Part shown: piece after piece, positions 1-7,390 of the stretch
How the letters are laid out: each line of letters starts with the position of its first letter
Numbering within the stretch: the stretch's first letter is position 1
Origin: Euperipatoides rowelli
Lineage: Eukaryota; Onychophora; Udeonychophora; Euonychophora; Peripatopsidae
Length of the DNA: 10,437 nucleotides
Reading direction: 5' to 3' (one strand)
Assembly (NCBI GenBank): GCA_003024985.2
Contig: PXIH01S0045017.1
Program-made: the position numbers and the translations under genes
Notes under the pieces: model-generated
The model's database searches: none
What the model saw: the letters and a program-made list of their open reading frames with translations, nothing else
Told to the model about the DNA's origin: nothing

Positions 1-74
1 AATAAATGCTTTGAAAAACATTCTGAAGATTTCCTTCACAGTTCCACGCACCAAACCATGTAGAAAGACCATTT

Positions 75-155
75 ATATCTTGAACCAATTTAATCCGGGG
101 AATGAGGGTTTCCCCTGATTTGAGTGAAGCGTCTTATACACTCGGCTACCTCGAC
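75..155 (-). repeat. Degenerate tRNA-Leu/Ser-like sequence (SINE head or tRNA pseudogene)
   Basis: Read on the minus strand, the stretch starting at 155 runs GAGGTAGCCGAGTG, then TAAGACGC, then ACTCAAATC. This closely follows the D-arm and anticodon-arm layout of eukaryotic leucine tRNAs. A hairpin follows where the long variable arm of Leu/Ser tRNAs belongs (97-115, six paired bases GGGGAA/TTCCCC). GGTTCAAG, a B-box-like block, lies at 79-86. The acceptor stem and T-stem do not pair well, so this is not a working tRNA gene. It is either a decayed tRNA copy or the 5' head of a tRNA-derived SINE whose body would run towards position 1 and out of the window. The A-box-like half is the stronger evidence. 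Confidence 0.5.
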
Positions 156-364
156 GGGTACTGTATTATTTTGTTTCATATGAAGTTATTTAATTTGTAT
201 TACTTAAAGAATAAAAAAAAAAATTAAATTGATATTTTTGACAGGTTTTTGCTTAACAAAATAAAAATTCCAGAATTTAATAAACAAACTAAATTAATTA
301 TCCAAAGTTTGTTAAACCAGTAGCGGATATAAAAAGAACTAAAACTATCAAAAACGTTCATATC

Positions 365-385
365 AATAATAATAATAATAATAAT
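365..385. repeat. (AAT)7 microsatellite
   Basis: Seven perfect AAT units followed by AAA. Tracts like this end many CR1/Jockey-type non-LTR elements, and a similar tract ends the retrotransposon remnant at 5714-5730. No reverse transcriptase homology is visible upstream here, so it may be a simple microsatellite. The rest of 156-467 is AT-rich and shows nothing I recognise. Confidence 0.85.
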
Positions 386-467
386 AAATTGACGTGATTA
401 ACTCTTAGCTTGAGGCTGTTACATTTAGACTACTAGCGCGTGAACTTGAATTTTATTAACGATAAAA

Positions 468-585
468 AGAGGGCATAACTCAGGGAAAAAGTGATCTATA
501 TAATTAACTGGTCAGGGTTGATGTACGTATTACACCGGTCAAGGTGGATTTTTTTATAATCAAAAGGAATGTGTTCCTGATTATT
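468..585. repeat. Block resembling a dispersed molluscan repeat
   Basis: GAGGGCATAACTCAGGG followed by AAAAAGTGATC, then later GGTCAAGGTGGA and a T-rich stretch, resembles from memory an interspersed sequence common in molluscan genomes (GGGCCATAACTC followed by AAAAAGTGA, then CCGGTCAAGGT). I could not compare it with a library. Edges are approximate. It has no coding potential. If correct it is a decayed mobile-element copy and a clue to the host phylum. Confidence 0.3.
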
Positions 586-1194
586 GGAATATCGTTGCGC
601 TCCACTTAACACTAAAGTTGAAGATTAAAAATCACGTATTTTATATAAATCACATCAGAATTTGATAAATATTCAGATCATAATATATTTTATTTTTTCT
701 ATTAAGATGGTGATAGATAAGATAAAGTATTGAATGTTAAACCTAATAATATATTGCTTACATATTTTTTTTTTTTTTTTTTTACAAACGAATATTATAA
801 AGATGTTTTAATATATTATGATATTAGACTAAAAAATTATTCTTAACCTTATTGAAATACAATGACACAGATGCCCTCTTGAACCCACAATAACTTTTGT
901 TGTTGTGAAGTTAAGATGCCTGAATAGGCCCTTTATGAATTCTCAGATAAAATTATAAAAAAGGATTTTAATTATAGTACGTTTTCTGTAGAGTTTTATA
1001 ACAAACTAGCAATATAATCCACCCATTGAAAATAAATAAATTTAAAAAATGAACCTGTCTCTTTATGGAGTAATTGGAGTCTGGAGTTTGCTATACAATT
1101 GGCAACAAACTTTAGACCTGCTTACACCCTAATTTCTCAAAAATTCAACTCCAAGGGGGGGGGGTGCAAGAAAAGCTAATAGGGAGCCTAAAAT
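586..1194. other. AT-rich non-coding stretch with T19 and G10 homopolymers
   Basis: No open reading frame of note and no recognisable family. A run of 19 T lies at 765-783, which could be the poly(A) end of a minus-strand retrocopy lying to its right, but no element body is visible there. A run of 10 G lies at 1155-1164, unusual in such AT-rich sequence. A weak hairpin with 9-nt arms, one mismatch and a TTTT loop lies near 888-909. Confidence 0.6.
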
Positions 1195-1815
1195 AACATG
1201 TCACATCTGTAAATAAAAAATTAGTGCACTAGGATGAGTGGAAGAGGAGGAACTATAAACCTTACTAATATACAGGCATTTCAACTTTTTTTATTATAGA
1301 TATTTTGGACATGAAATACAGTATATTACATTTATCTCTTCTTAAAATAATGACATTTTGGAATAAGACATTGAGAACAAAGTAAACAAGTAAATCACAC
1401 ATTATTCCACTAGCATAAGTGGTTGAGGTGAAGTAGCAAACCTTACTAATATACAGGTATTAATTTGTACTCTTTTATTATAGATATTTTGGTCCTGAAG
1501 AGATAAATGTAATAACATTTATCTCTTCTTAAATTAATGACATTTTGGAGAAAAAAATCCATTAAGAACAAAGTTAGCAAGTAAATCAAACATTATTGCA
1601 CTAGGATGATTGGTTGAGAAGGAATATCAAACATTATTGATACACAGACATTTCTACTCTTTTTATTATAAGTAATATAAATTTTTGCCCTGAAATGCAA
1701 TATATTACATTTGTCAATTATTAAAATAATGACATTTTTGAAAAAAGACAGTTAGAACAAAGTTAACAAGTAAATAAAACATTATTGCACTAGGATGACT
1801 GGTTGCGGAGTAGTT
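1195..1815. repeat. ~187-bp tandem repeat, about 3.3 copies
   Basis: The anchor GCACTAGGATGA (or close variants) occurs at 1226, 1407, 1598 and 1787, giving spacings of 181, 191 and 189 bp. Between anchors the same blocks recur in order: CTTACTAATATACAGG, TTTTATTATAGATATTTTGG, ACATTTATCTCTTCTTAAA, AATGACATTTTGGA, and AGAACAAAGTTAACAAGTAAAT. The copies differ by substitutions and small indels, so this is an old short satellite array or a locally duplicated element. No frame stays open through it. It ends near 1815, where the sequence after the last anchor stops matching. Confidence 0.85.
1497..1528. repeat. Perfect 14-bp inverted repeat with 4-nt loop
   Basis: GAAGAGATAAATGT at 1497-1510, loop AATA, then the exact reverse complement at 1515-1528. 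It lies in the second copy of the ~187-bp repeat. The right arm is shared with the other copies but the left arm is not, so the palindrome arose in this copy only. Confidence 0.9.
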
Positions 1816-2139
1816 ATTTTTTACCTGAAACTGTATTTCTACATACAAATATAAAACATGCACAGGTGGTCAGTTTTTATCTGCACATTTAGCATTTAGT
1901 GTTCAACTATGGTAGTTGTAGTTAGGGGATTAGGATAAAGTTTATAATGAAAATAAAAATAGCCTTTACTGTCTAATTTCTCATTTAGTCTTAAGCTAGT
2001 GTAGTTTGAATTAGGTTCGGTTAACATAAAGATTATGCGTGTATAAGATATGTATATGATAACGTGTAAGTAGTCAATGATTTTAATTAATCAGTTGACT
2101 TCTACAGATGTTGTCATTAATAATGTTCTCACAGCATGT
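1816..2139. other. Non-coding spacer between tandem arrays
   Basis: No gene or element recognised. Two segments beginning CATTTAGT at 1893 and 1982 are loosely alike over about 55 bp, with a shared GTAGTT core and ATAAAG end. The similarity is too weak to call a repeat family. Confidence 0.5.
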
Positions 2140-4256
2140 GCATCATGTGTGCATTCTACAAGGCAGAGGGTCATGGGTACATTCTCTGAGAAGAAAGTTC
2201 AAGTATCTTCAGCAATGTATGCATACTCAAAGATGGAGGTACGAGTATCATCCTAATTTGGTGCACTCCAAGGTGAAGGTTCAAGTATCATCATTTTTGG
2301 GTGCTTTCTCCAAGGCAGAGGTCCAAGTACGATCATAATTGGGTGTATTATTCAAGGTGAAGGTTTAAGTATCATAATAATTGTGTGCATTCTCCAAGTC
2401 AGTAGTATAAGAATCATTATCATAAGGTGCATTCTCCAAGGCGAAGGTTCAAGTATCATCATTGTTGGATGCATTCTCCAAGGCAGAGGTCCAAGTATGA
2501 TCATAATTGGGTGTATTATTCAAGGCGAAGGTTTAAGTATCATAATCATTGTATGCATTCTCCAAGTCAGTAGTATAAGAATAATTATCATAAGGTGCAT
2601 TCTTTAAGGTGGAGGTTCAAGTATCATCAATGTTGGGTGCATTCTTTGAGGTAGAGGTTCAAGTATTCTCAGAATGGGATGCATTCTCTGGTATGGAAGT
2701 TCAAGTATCATCATCATTGGGTGTATTCTTTGAGGTGGATGTTTAAGTATTATCATCATTGGGTGTATTCTCTGAGACAGAGGTTGAAGTGTCATTATCA
2801 TAGAGTGCATCCTCCAAGGCAGTGGTTCAAGTATAATTATATCATCATTGGGTACATTCTCTGAGGAGAAAGTTCAAGCATCATCAGAATTCATTGTATG
2901 CATACTCCAAGAAGGAGGTCATAGTATCATCATAACTGGGTGCATTCTCCAAGGTGGAGGTTCAACTATCATCTTCATTGGGTGCATTCTCCAAGGTGGA
3001 GTCTGAGGTATCATCATCATTGGGAGAATTCTAATAGGTGAAAGTTCAAATATCATCATCATTGGGTGCATTCTCAAAGGCAGAGGTTCAAGTATCATCA
3101 TATTTGGTGCATTGTCCAAGGTAGAGGTTCACATAGCATCATCATTTGGGCCATTCTCCAAGTCAGAAGTAAAGTATCATCCTCATTGTGTGCATTCAAG
3201 GTGGGGGTTCAAGTATCAGCATCATTTGGTGCATTCCCTGACCTGGAGGTTTAAGTACCATCATCATTGGGTACATGTTTCAAGGCAGAAGTTCAAGTAT
3301 CATCAATATTAGTGCATTCTATGAGGTGGAGTTTTATCATTTGGTGCATTGTCTGTCCAAGAGATTCAAGTATCATCACCATTGTGTGCATTATCCAAGA
3401 TGGAGGTTCATGCATCATGTCATTGGGTGATTTCTCCAAGGTGAGGGGGAATTATTGGTTGTATTCTCTGTCATGGTGGCACAAATATCATAATCATTGG
3501 CTACATTCTCCAAGGAGGAGTATCATGTAGCATCATAATTGGGTGCATTCTCTGATGTAGAGGTTTGAATATTATCAGAATGGGATTAATTATCTGATGT
3601 GTAGGTTCGAGCAACATTATCATTGGGTGCATTCTCTGAGGTAGAGGTTCAAGTATTATCAGAATCAGATGTATTCTCTGATGAGTAGGTTCAAATATCA
3701 TCAATGTCAGGATTATTCTCCGAGGTGGAGGTTCAAGTATTATCATCATTGGGTGTAATCCCTGAGTAAGAGGTTGAAGTATCGCCATCTTTGGGTTCAT
3801 TCTCCAAGGTGGAGATTCAACTATCATTATCATTGGGTTCATTCTCCAAGATGGAGGTTCAAAAATCATCACCATTGTGCATTCTCTGACATGAAGGTTC
3901 AAGTTCATCATCATTGGGTGCATTCTCTGAGGTGGAGGTTCAAATATCATCAATGGGTGTATTCTCCAAGTCAGAGATTCAAGTATCATCATAATTGTGT
4001 ATATTATCTGAGGTGGAGGTTTGGGTATTATCATCATTGGGTGTATTCTCTTATAGAGATCTTCAAGTATCATCCTCATTGGTTGCATTCTCCGGTAAAG
4101 TTTCAAGTATTATCATTATTGGGTGCATTCTCTTAAGTGGTGGTTCAAATATCATCATCATTCAGTGCCATCTCCAAAGTGGAAGTTAAATAATCTTTAT
4201 CATTTAGTACATTTTCCAAGTATGAATCATTGTGTGCATTCTCTGAGGTGGGGTTT
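2140..4256. repeat. 42-bp minisatellite, about 50 copies
   Basis: The unit contains GGGTGCATTCTCCAAGG, then a GGAGGTTCAAG block, then TATCATCATCATT, after which it repeats. Two main unit forms are mixed, one with CTCCAAGG and one with CTCTGAGG. Units are well conserved in the GCATTCTC and TTCAAGTATCATCAT blocks and vary elsewhere, with some units shortened by a few bases. Because 42 is a multiple of three, several frames on both strands stay open for long stretches and give 14-residue periodic peptides. The longest is on the minus strand at 3501-4106 with period MHPMMMILEPPPQR. These are side effects of the array and not genes. The array edge at 4256 is sharp and the left edge near 2140 is gradual. 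Confidence 0.95.
2300..2607. repeat. 168-bp higher-order repeat inside the 42-bp array
   Basis: A run of four distinctive units recurs exactly 168 bp (four times 42) apart. GGGTGTATTATTCAAGG is at 2341 and 2509, and the unusual unit with AAGTCAGTAGTATAAGAAT recurs at the same offset. This part of the array was enlarged by duplicating blocks of four units. Confidence 0.85.
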
Positions 4257-4310
4257 TGTGCTCATGCATTACCTAAGACTTCTATCTTGAGTTCTTTTTT
4301 TTAATACTAG
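4257..4310. other. Short spacer after the minisatellite
   Basis: Unique AT-rich sequence with a T8 run, lying between the array and the reverse transcriptase remnant on the minus strand. Confidence 0.5.
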
Positions 4311-4523
4311 ATATTTTCTCATGTTAGCCCAGTCCTTAAGGTCATACAGCTATTCTATTCTTAGTCTTCCTTTTATATTTTCCTTATGTGCTGTTACTTG
4401 TCTAATTCAACAGATCCTCCCAAGACAAACATGGCCTATTTCCAATCGCTCTCCTATACTTCATTCAACAGCTATAACAATGTCCCCATCTTCCCACACT
4501 TCATCATTTCTGATATCAGTCCA
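4311..4523 (-). pseudogene. Non-LTR retrotransposon reverse transcriptase remnant, C-terminal part
   Basis: One minus-strand frame starting at 4523 reads about 70 residues with three stop codons. In order it shows WTDIRNDEVW, RLEIGHVCLGRI, KENIKGRLRIE and LYDLKDWANM. This matches the region after the polymerase domain in many non-LTR elements, where an N-E-V block is followed by R-L-x-x-x-GHV-x-R and then G-R-x-R-x-x-W-x-D-D-(L/I)-K-x-W. The Trp expected before the DDLK-type block is a stop here. No palm domain or endonuclease is seen next to it, so it is a short dead fragment. The frame is open on the plus strand over the same DNA (4321-4608) only as an antisense shadow. It differs in type from the element at 4878-5730, whose C-terminus lacks a GHV block. 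The clade cannot be set from this piece. Confidence 0.55.
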
Positions 4524-4796
4524 TTTTATTTTATCAAATAAAAATATATGTAAAGATAGTATAATGATATTCATAAAATTTTCTCTAATTACAAAAAAAA
4601 ATATTTAAAGAAAAATGTTATAGGTAGAAACAAGCTTTTACATCCAAATATAGGTAAACTCAAAGATTTTATTACAATTTTAATATACTTCCAATTGAGT
4701 ACTATTGCTGACATGGAGTACATCGAGTCAATATCCAATTTCATGCCATGTTTTGTCACATATCTCTTTGAAGACAACTGTGATACCGTCTGTTAA
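4524..4796. other. AT-rich non-coding stretch
   Basis: No feature recognised. A minus-strand open frame across 4589-4777 has low-complexity hydrophobic composition and no motif. It may hold untraceable remains of the elements on either side. Confidence 0.5.
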
Positions 4797-4878
4797 CCTA
4801 TTCTTTAGTATTGTGGCATCAGACATTGCTGTTGAATAGACTTTATCAATTACACCACCCTACAGAAAAAATTCCTAT
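4797..4878. repeat. ~100-bp tandem repeat, copy 1 (truncated by insertion)
   Basis: The segment containing GCTGTTGAATAGACTTTATC at 4827-4846 and TACAGAAAAA at 4861-4870 matches the copies at about 5782-5880 and 5900-5955. Upstream, TATTCTTTAGTATTGTGG aligns with TATTCTTATTTTCAATGTC of copy 3. The match breaks off near 4878, where the inverted reverse transcriptase segment starts. Confidence 0.65.
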
Positions 4879-5040
4879 GATTCCCAACTTCAGTTTTTCT
4901 TGGAATATCCCTTCATTGAGTGAACTATTTATTATATCAACTAGTGGATGAATAAGGAAGGTGGCACATTTTTAACAAGAAGTTAGATATACCATCACAG
5001 CCCACCGATCTCTTGTTTTTCAATCCATTAATAATCACAT
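4878..5040 (-). pseudogene. Reverse transcriptase fingers-region fragment (inverted part)
   Basis: Read from 5040 downwards on the minus strand, the first frame gives GLKNKRSVGCDGISNFLLKM, the conserved block in which S-x-G-x-D-G-I is followed by L-L-K. After one frameshift near 4940-4950 it gives LVDIINSSLNEGIF followed by KLKLGII. This is the usual I-x-N-x-S-L-x-x-G-x-F-P-x-x-L-K stretch just before the NYRPIS block. That next block never appears, and the sequence runs into the ~100-bp repeat. No start, no catalytic residues and one frameshift mean it is dead. Confidence 0.7.
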
Positions 5041-5056
5041 ATTGCAAGAAAAAAAA

Positions 5057-5566
5057 GTATGTAGAATTTTAGGATTACAAATCCAAAACACACTAAAATG
5101 GGATATGCATATTGAAGAGATGATTTAAAGGCCTCGATAAGACTTTTTATAATTTATAAAATGAGGAAGGTGGGATCCGGCTTATAAGACTTATATTAGG
5201 CCAATATTAGAATATAGCTGCATGGTGTGGGGAGGGGCAATAACCAAGAATCATGCAGATAAACTGGAAAATATACGAGTCAGAGTAACAAAAATTATAC
5301 TGGGAAAGGAATTTACTGAGTATGCTAGTGCGCTAGTCAGGCTTAATCTTGAAAATTTAAGTGTTAGAAGGGCTTCTCTGTCCATCAAGTATGCTGAAAA
5401 GTTTTTTTTGCAACATCCTAAGCACTGTCCCATGACAAACTTTGATTGTTCAGGAATTAAAACAAGGGGTGCGAATAAGCTACATCAGGTTTACATCAAA
5501 ACAAAAAGGTTCAAAACCTCTCCCATCCCTTATCTTCATAACCTAATGAATCAGTTTATTTGTTAA
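5057..5566 (+). pseudogene. Reverse transcriptase thumb and C-terminal fragment of non-LTR ORF2
   Basis: The frame starting at 5057 gives RILGLQIQNTLKW, the K-x-L-G-V-x-I-x-x-x-L-x-W block after the palm. From 5131 a different frame gives ASIRLFIIYKMRKVG. From about 5170 the first frame resumes with YIRPILEYSCMVWGG and stays open to the stop at 5564-5566. It continues with DKLENIRVRVTKIILG, LNLENLSVRRASLS and KFFLQHPKHCPM, and ends FKTSPIPYLHNLMN. All are the order seen in CR1/Jockey-like elements, where the last block closes ORF2. There are at least two frameshifts and stops at 5126 and 5138 in the first frame. The Met at 5222 is internal to the family and is not a real start. Confidence 0.85.
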
Positions 5567-5730
5567 ATTTATAGTTTGTTTTTGTAATACAACTAGATTA
5601 ACATACTTTAAATTTTAATGTCACTTGAATCCACATCCTTCATAAGGGTCAGGATTCTTGCTTAATCATTGTGTATTTATGCTGTTTGTTTGTTTAATAA
5701 ACCATATACCTTCAATAATAATAATAATAA
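5567..5730 (+). other. Retrotransposon 3' untranslated region with AATAAA and (AAT)5 tail
   Basis: About 165 bp from the ORF2 stop to the tail. AATAAA at 5696-5701 lies just upstream of (AAT)5AA at 5714-5730. The T/G-rich stretch before it (CTGTTTGTTTGTTTAATAAA) and the trinucleotide tail suit the 3' end of a CR1/Jockey-type element. A SINE dependent on this element should share its last bases. The SINE at 6797-7115 does not obviously do so. Confidence 0.6.
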
Positions 5731-5781
5731 CAACATACATGATTTCAACTCCATCAGCATCGCACTAAAAAAAGATTGACC

Positions 5782-5955
5782 CAAGTATAAAATTTCTACA
5801 GCGATTCATATTTTCAATGTAAAGACATCAAACACTGGCATTGAATAGACTTTATCATTGACATCATACCACAGGAAAAAGCCTAGACAAATTATGTACA
5901 GTATTCTTATTTTCAATGTCAAGATATCAAGACACTGGTGTTGAATAGACATCAA
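5782..5955. repeat. ~100-bp tandem repeat, copies 2 and 3
   Basis: ATTCATATTTTCAATGTAAA at 5804 and ATTCTTATTTTCAATGTCAA at 5903 each lead into ACACTGGYRTTGAATAGAC, which ends at 5850 and 5950. The period is therefore 100 bp. Copy 2 continues with TTTATCATTGACATCATACC and ACAGGAAAAAG, matching copy 1 at 4842-4870. Copy 3 loses similarity shortly after 5950. The family is not recognised. A minus-strand open frame through it (5806-6024) has no motif. Confidence 0.75.
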
Positions 5956-6782
5956 TGTGAGAATGATGATTAATAATCCTAAGATTAAAGCTGTTGGCAC
6001 TTTGTCCAAAGTATGGATGGTCACAAAGACAACAAGAAATAGAATAAATAGAATTCATTCTTTTACAATAAAAAAGTTTGTGATTTAACAAGTGTCAAAG
6101 TGCACAATGGTCATTTGAGGTCAAGTCTTACATCTATGATTTATTAACAAAAGAAGTAAAATTAAATAAGGTGGGGGGAGGATCTATTCCCCATTAAGTG
6201 TAACTGATCTGACAGGAAAAATATTGATGGGAGCGAAAGGTAGCATTTTCAAAAGATATAAAAACATTAAAAATATTTTGAAATGTGAAAATCAGCAAAA
6301 CAAAACCATATAGATAATAGACAAAAAATAAATAGAATAAACAAAGACAAATAAATAGGAACAGTGAAAATCAGATAATGCCCTACCAATTTATATCTTA
6401 AAATAATAAAAAATAAAGAATAATATAAGAAAATATGAACATATAAATTGGAACAAATGTCCCTCCCCAAAAAAGAACCCTGTCTGCTAAGTAGTGAAAA
6501 ACTCGCTTTCTTATCAATTTTCTCAAAATTTTCTAAAATATTTTTAAAGGAATTTTAGAAAACAAGTTATTTTTGGATAAATTTCATGATAATAAAAACA
6601 AAGACAACAGGGATAAATATCAGACAATGTACATCCAAATAAATTTATTAATAAGCTTTAGTACAAAGTCATCATACTCCCAAACAAGAAATTAACAAGA
6701 ACATTACCTCAAAACCAAAGATTACTGGATATGCAACTCAACATCAAAAATCAAAAAAAGTTGAAAAAGAAAAAAAAGAAAG
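5956..6782. other. AT-rich non-coding stretch
   Basis: I recognise no gene or element. The sequence is A-rich on the plus strand (6300-6440 and 6740-6790). The minus-strand open frame at 6267-6470 is a low-complexity, Phe/Ile/Leu-rich translation of this A-rich DNA. A loose match between about 6337-6400 and 6597-6650 (AAACAAAGACAA and TCAGAYAATG) is too weak to call. Confidence 0.6.
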
Positions 6783-6796
6783 AAAAACAAATACAA
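6783..6796 (+). repeat. Left target-site duplication of SINE copy 1
   Basis: AAAAACAAATACAA, identical to 7116-7129. A perfect duplication points to a fairly young insertion, made into A-rich DNA as expected for LINE-type endonuclease cutting. Confidence 0.85.
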
Positions 6797-7115
6797 CAGT
6801 CAAGGTACGGTGGTCGAGCTGTTTGTACCTGGCTATGGGTGCGCTTGTTCATATAAAGAATTATGTTCGATCCTGGGCAGCCCCAATGCCAAAAAATGTG
6901 GAATTTTCTTTCTCCATCAGAAGTGCTGGGGATATTTTCTAATTGCAGATCTGTTGAAATAAATGAAATTGGGTGAAAACTCGAATTATGGCACACAAAT
7001 GAATGAAATAATGATAGCTGAGAATCGTAGAACCATGTGAAGCTACAGATGAAGAATCATCGATTGTGGTGGTTCGAGTTAGAAAACTGTTAACATATAA
7101 ACTTGTACACATTGT
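6797..7115 (+). mobile_element. tRNA-derived SINE, complete copy of 319 bp
   Basis: An exact 14-bp direct repeat, AAAAACAAATACAA, flanks this segment at 6783-6796 and 7116-7129, so the element edges are well set. Near its 5' end are an A-box-like TGGTCGAGCTG at 6811-6821 and a B-box GTTCGATCCTG at 6865-6875. A central block GAATTTTCTTTCTCCATCAG lies at 6901-6920. The second copy at 8762-9001 (minus strand) shares all three with nearly the same spacing (54 against 55, and 36 against 37). The 3' part contains GAAGAATCATCGATTGTGGT at 7051-7070 and ends CTTGTACACATTGT without a long poly(A). SINEs of this kind are moved by a partner LINE, which I cannot identify. No protein is encoded. Confidence 0.85.
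6811..6875 (+). promoter_or_regulatory. Internal RNA polymerase III promoter (A and B boxes) of SINE copy 1
   Basis: A box TGGTCGAGCTG at 6811-6821 (tRNA consensus TGGCNNAGTGG) and B box GTTCGATCCTG at 6865-6875 (consensus GGTTCGANNCC, with only the first G changed). The 54-bp start-to-start spacing is wider than in most tRNAs but is kept in the other copy. A TTTT at 6903-6906, in the conserved block, could weakly terminate transcription. Confidence 0.65.
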
Positions 7116-7129
7116 AAAAACAAATACAA
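7116..7129 (+). repeat. Right target-site duplication of SINE copy 1
   Basis: AAAAACAAATACAA, identical to 6783-6796. It directly follows the SINE end at 7115. Confidence 0.85.
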
Positions 7130-7390
7130 TACTTTCAATCATCACAGCTTCTCAAGCCCCAAAGTGAAGCATCCTGATTTTTAACTAATCCAAGGGGAAA
7201 ACAAAAAGATCCTAGAAAAAAACCCAGAAGGATCAACTTGGTCTTTTTTAGCGATATCATCTGAACATGCTAATTAACTAATTAATCAATTTAATTGTTT
7301 GGTTTTTTTTTTTTTTCTAAATAAATTTCCCATAGGAACTGTATAATTTTATTATATACAATTTTTTAATTGTTTTTTTTTTATAATCTT
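7130..7390. other. Spacer between SINE and 25-bp minisatellite
   Basis: No gene seen. It includes T14 at 7303-7316, a T-rich stretch just before the array (7371-7382), and the AT-rich inverted sequence TAATTAACTAATTAATCAAT near 7270. On the minus strand, the T-rich stretch beside the array would read as a short A-rich tail. Confidence 0.5.

Larger units (their letters stand above)
4878..5730 (+). mobile_element. Non-LTR retrotransposon remnant with inverted 5' part (twin-priming shape)
   Basis: The element consists of a minus-strand piece of the reverse transcriptase fingers region (5040 down to about 4878) joined head to head with a plus-strand 3' part. The 3' part carries the thumb region, the C-terminus of ORF2, a 3' untranslated region and an (AAT)5 tail ending at 5730. 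The palm with the catalytic Y-x-D-D motif is missing, as are the endonuclease and ORF1. An (AAT)n-type 3' end is typical of CR1/Jockey-group elements, which also fits the protein motifs. The joint lies between about 5041 and 5056 in an A-rich stretch. I found no clear target-site duplication. Two separate insertions cannot be excluded. Confidence 0.65.

Noticed and set aside
75-155. Functional tRNA-Leu gene
   Set aside because: The acceptor and T stems do not pair, and the B-box region is degenerate.
765-783. T19 run as the poly(A) tail of a minus-strand retrogene
   Set aside because: No element body, reading frame or target duplication could be found to its right.
1893-2039. Two similar ~55-bp segments 89 bp apart
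   Set aside because: The identity is low and broken by gaps; I could not tell it from chance similarity in AT-rich DNA.
2108-4189. Several other open frames on both strands in the 42-bp array
   Set aside because: They follow from a repeat length divisible by three, and they overlap each other in competing frames and strands.
4321-4608. Plus-strand 95-codon open frame starting with ATG
   Set aside because: The opposite strand carries recognisable reverse transcriptase motifs over the same bases; the plus-strand peptide shows no family motif.
6267-6470. Minus-strand frame with a hydrophobic, membrane-like peptide
   Set aside because: The composition is what A-rich plus-strand DNA gives on translation of its complement. 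There is no motif or gene context.
6337-6650. Loose repeat of AAACAAAGACAA and TCAGAYAATG blocks
   Set aside because: Spacing between the blocks differs and both are low-complexity words.
6751-6996. Minus-strand 81-codon frame
   Set aside because: It is antisense to the SINE and ends in a Phe run made by the A-rich stretch upstream of it.
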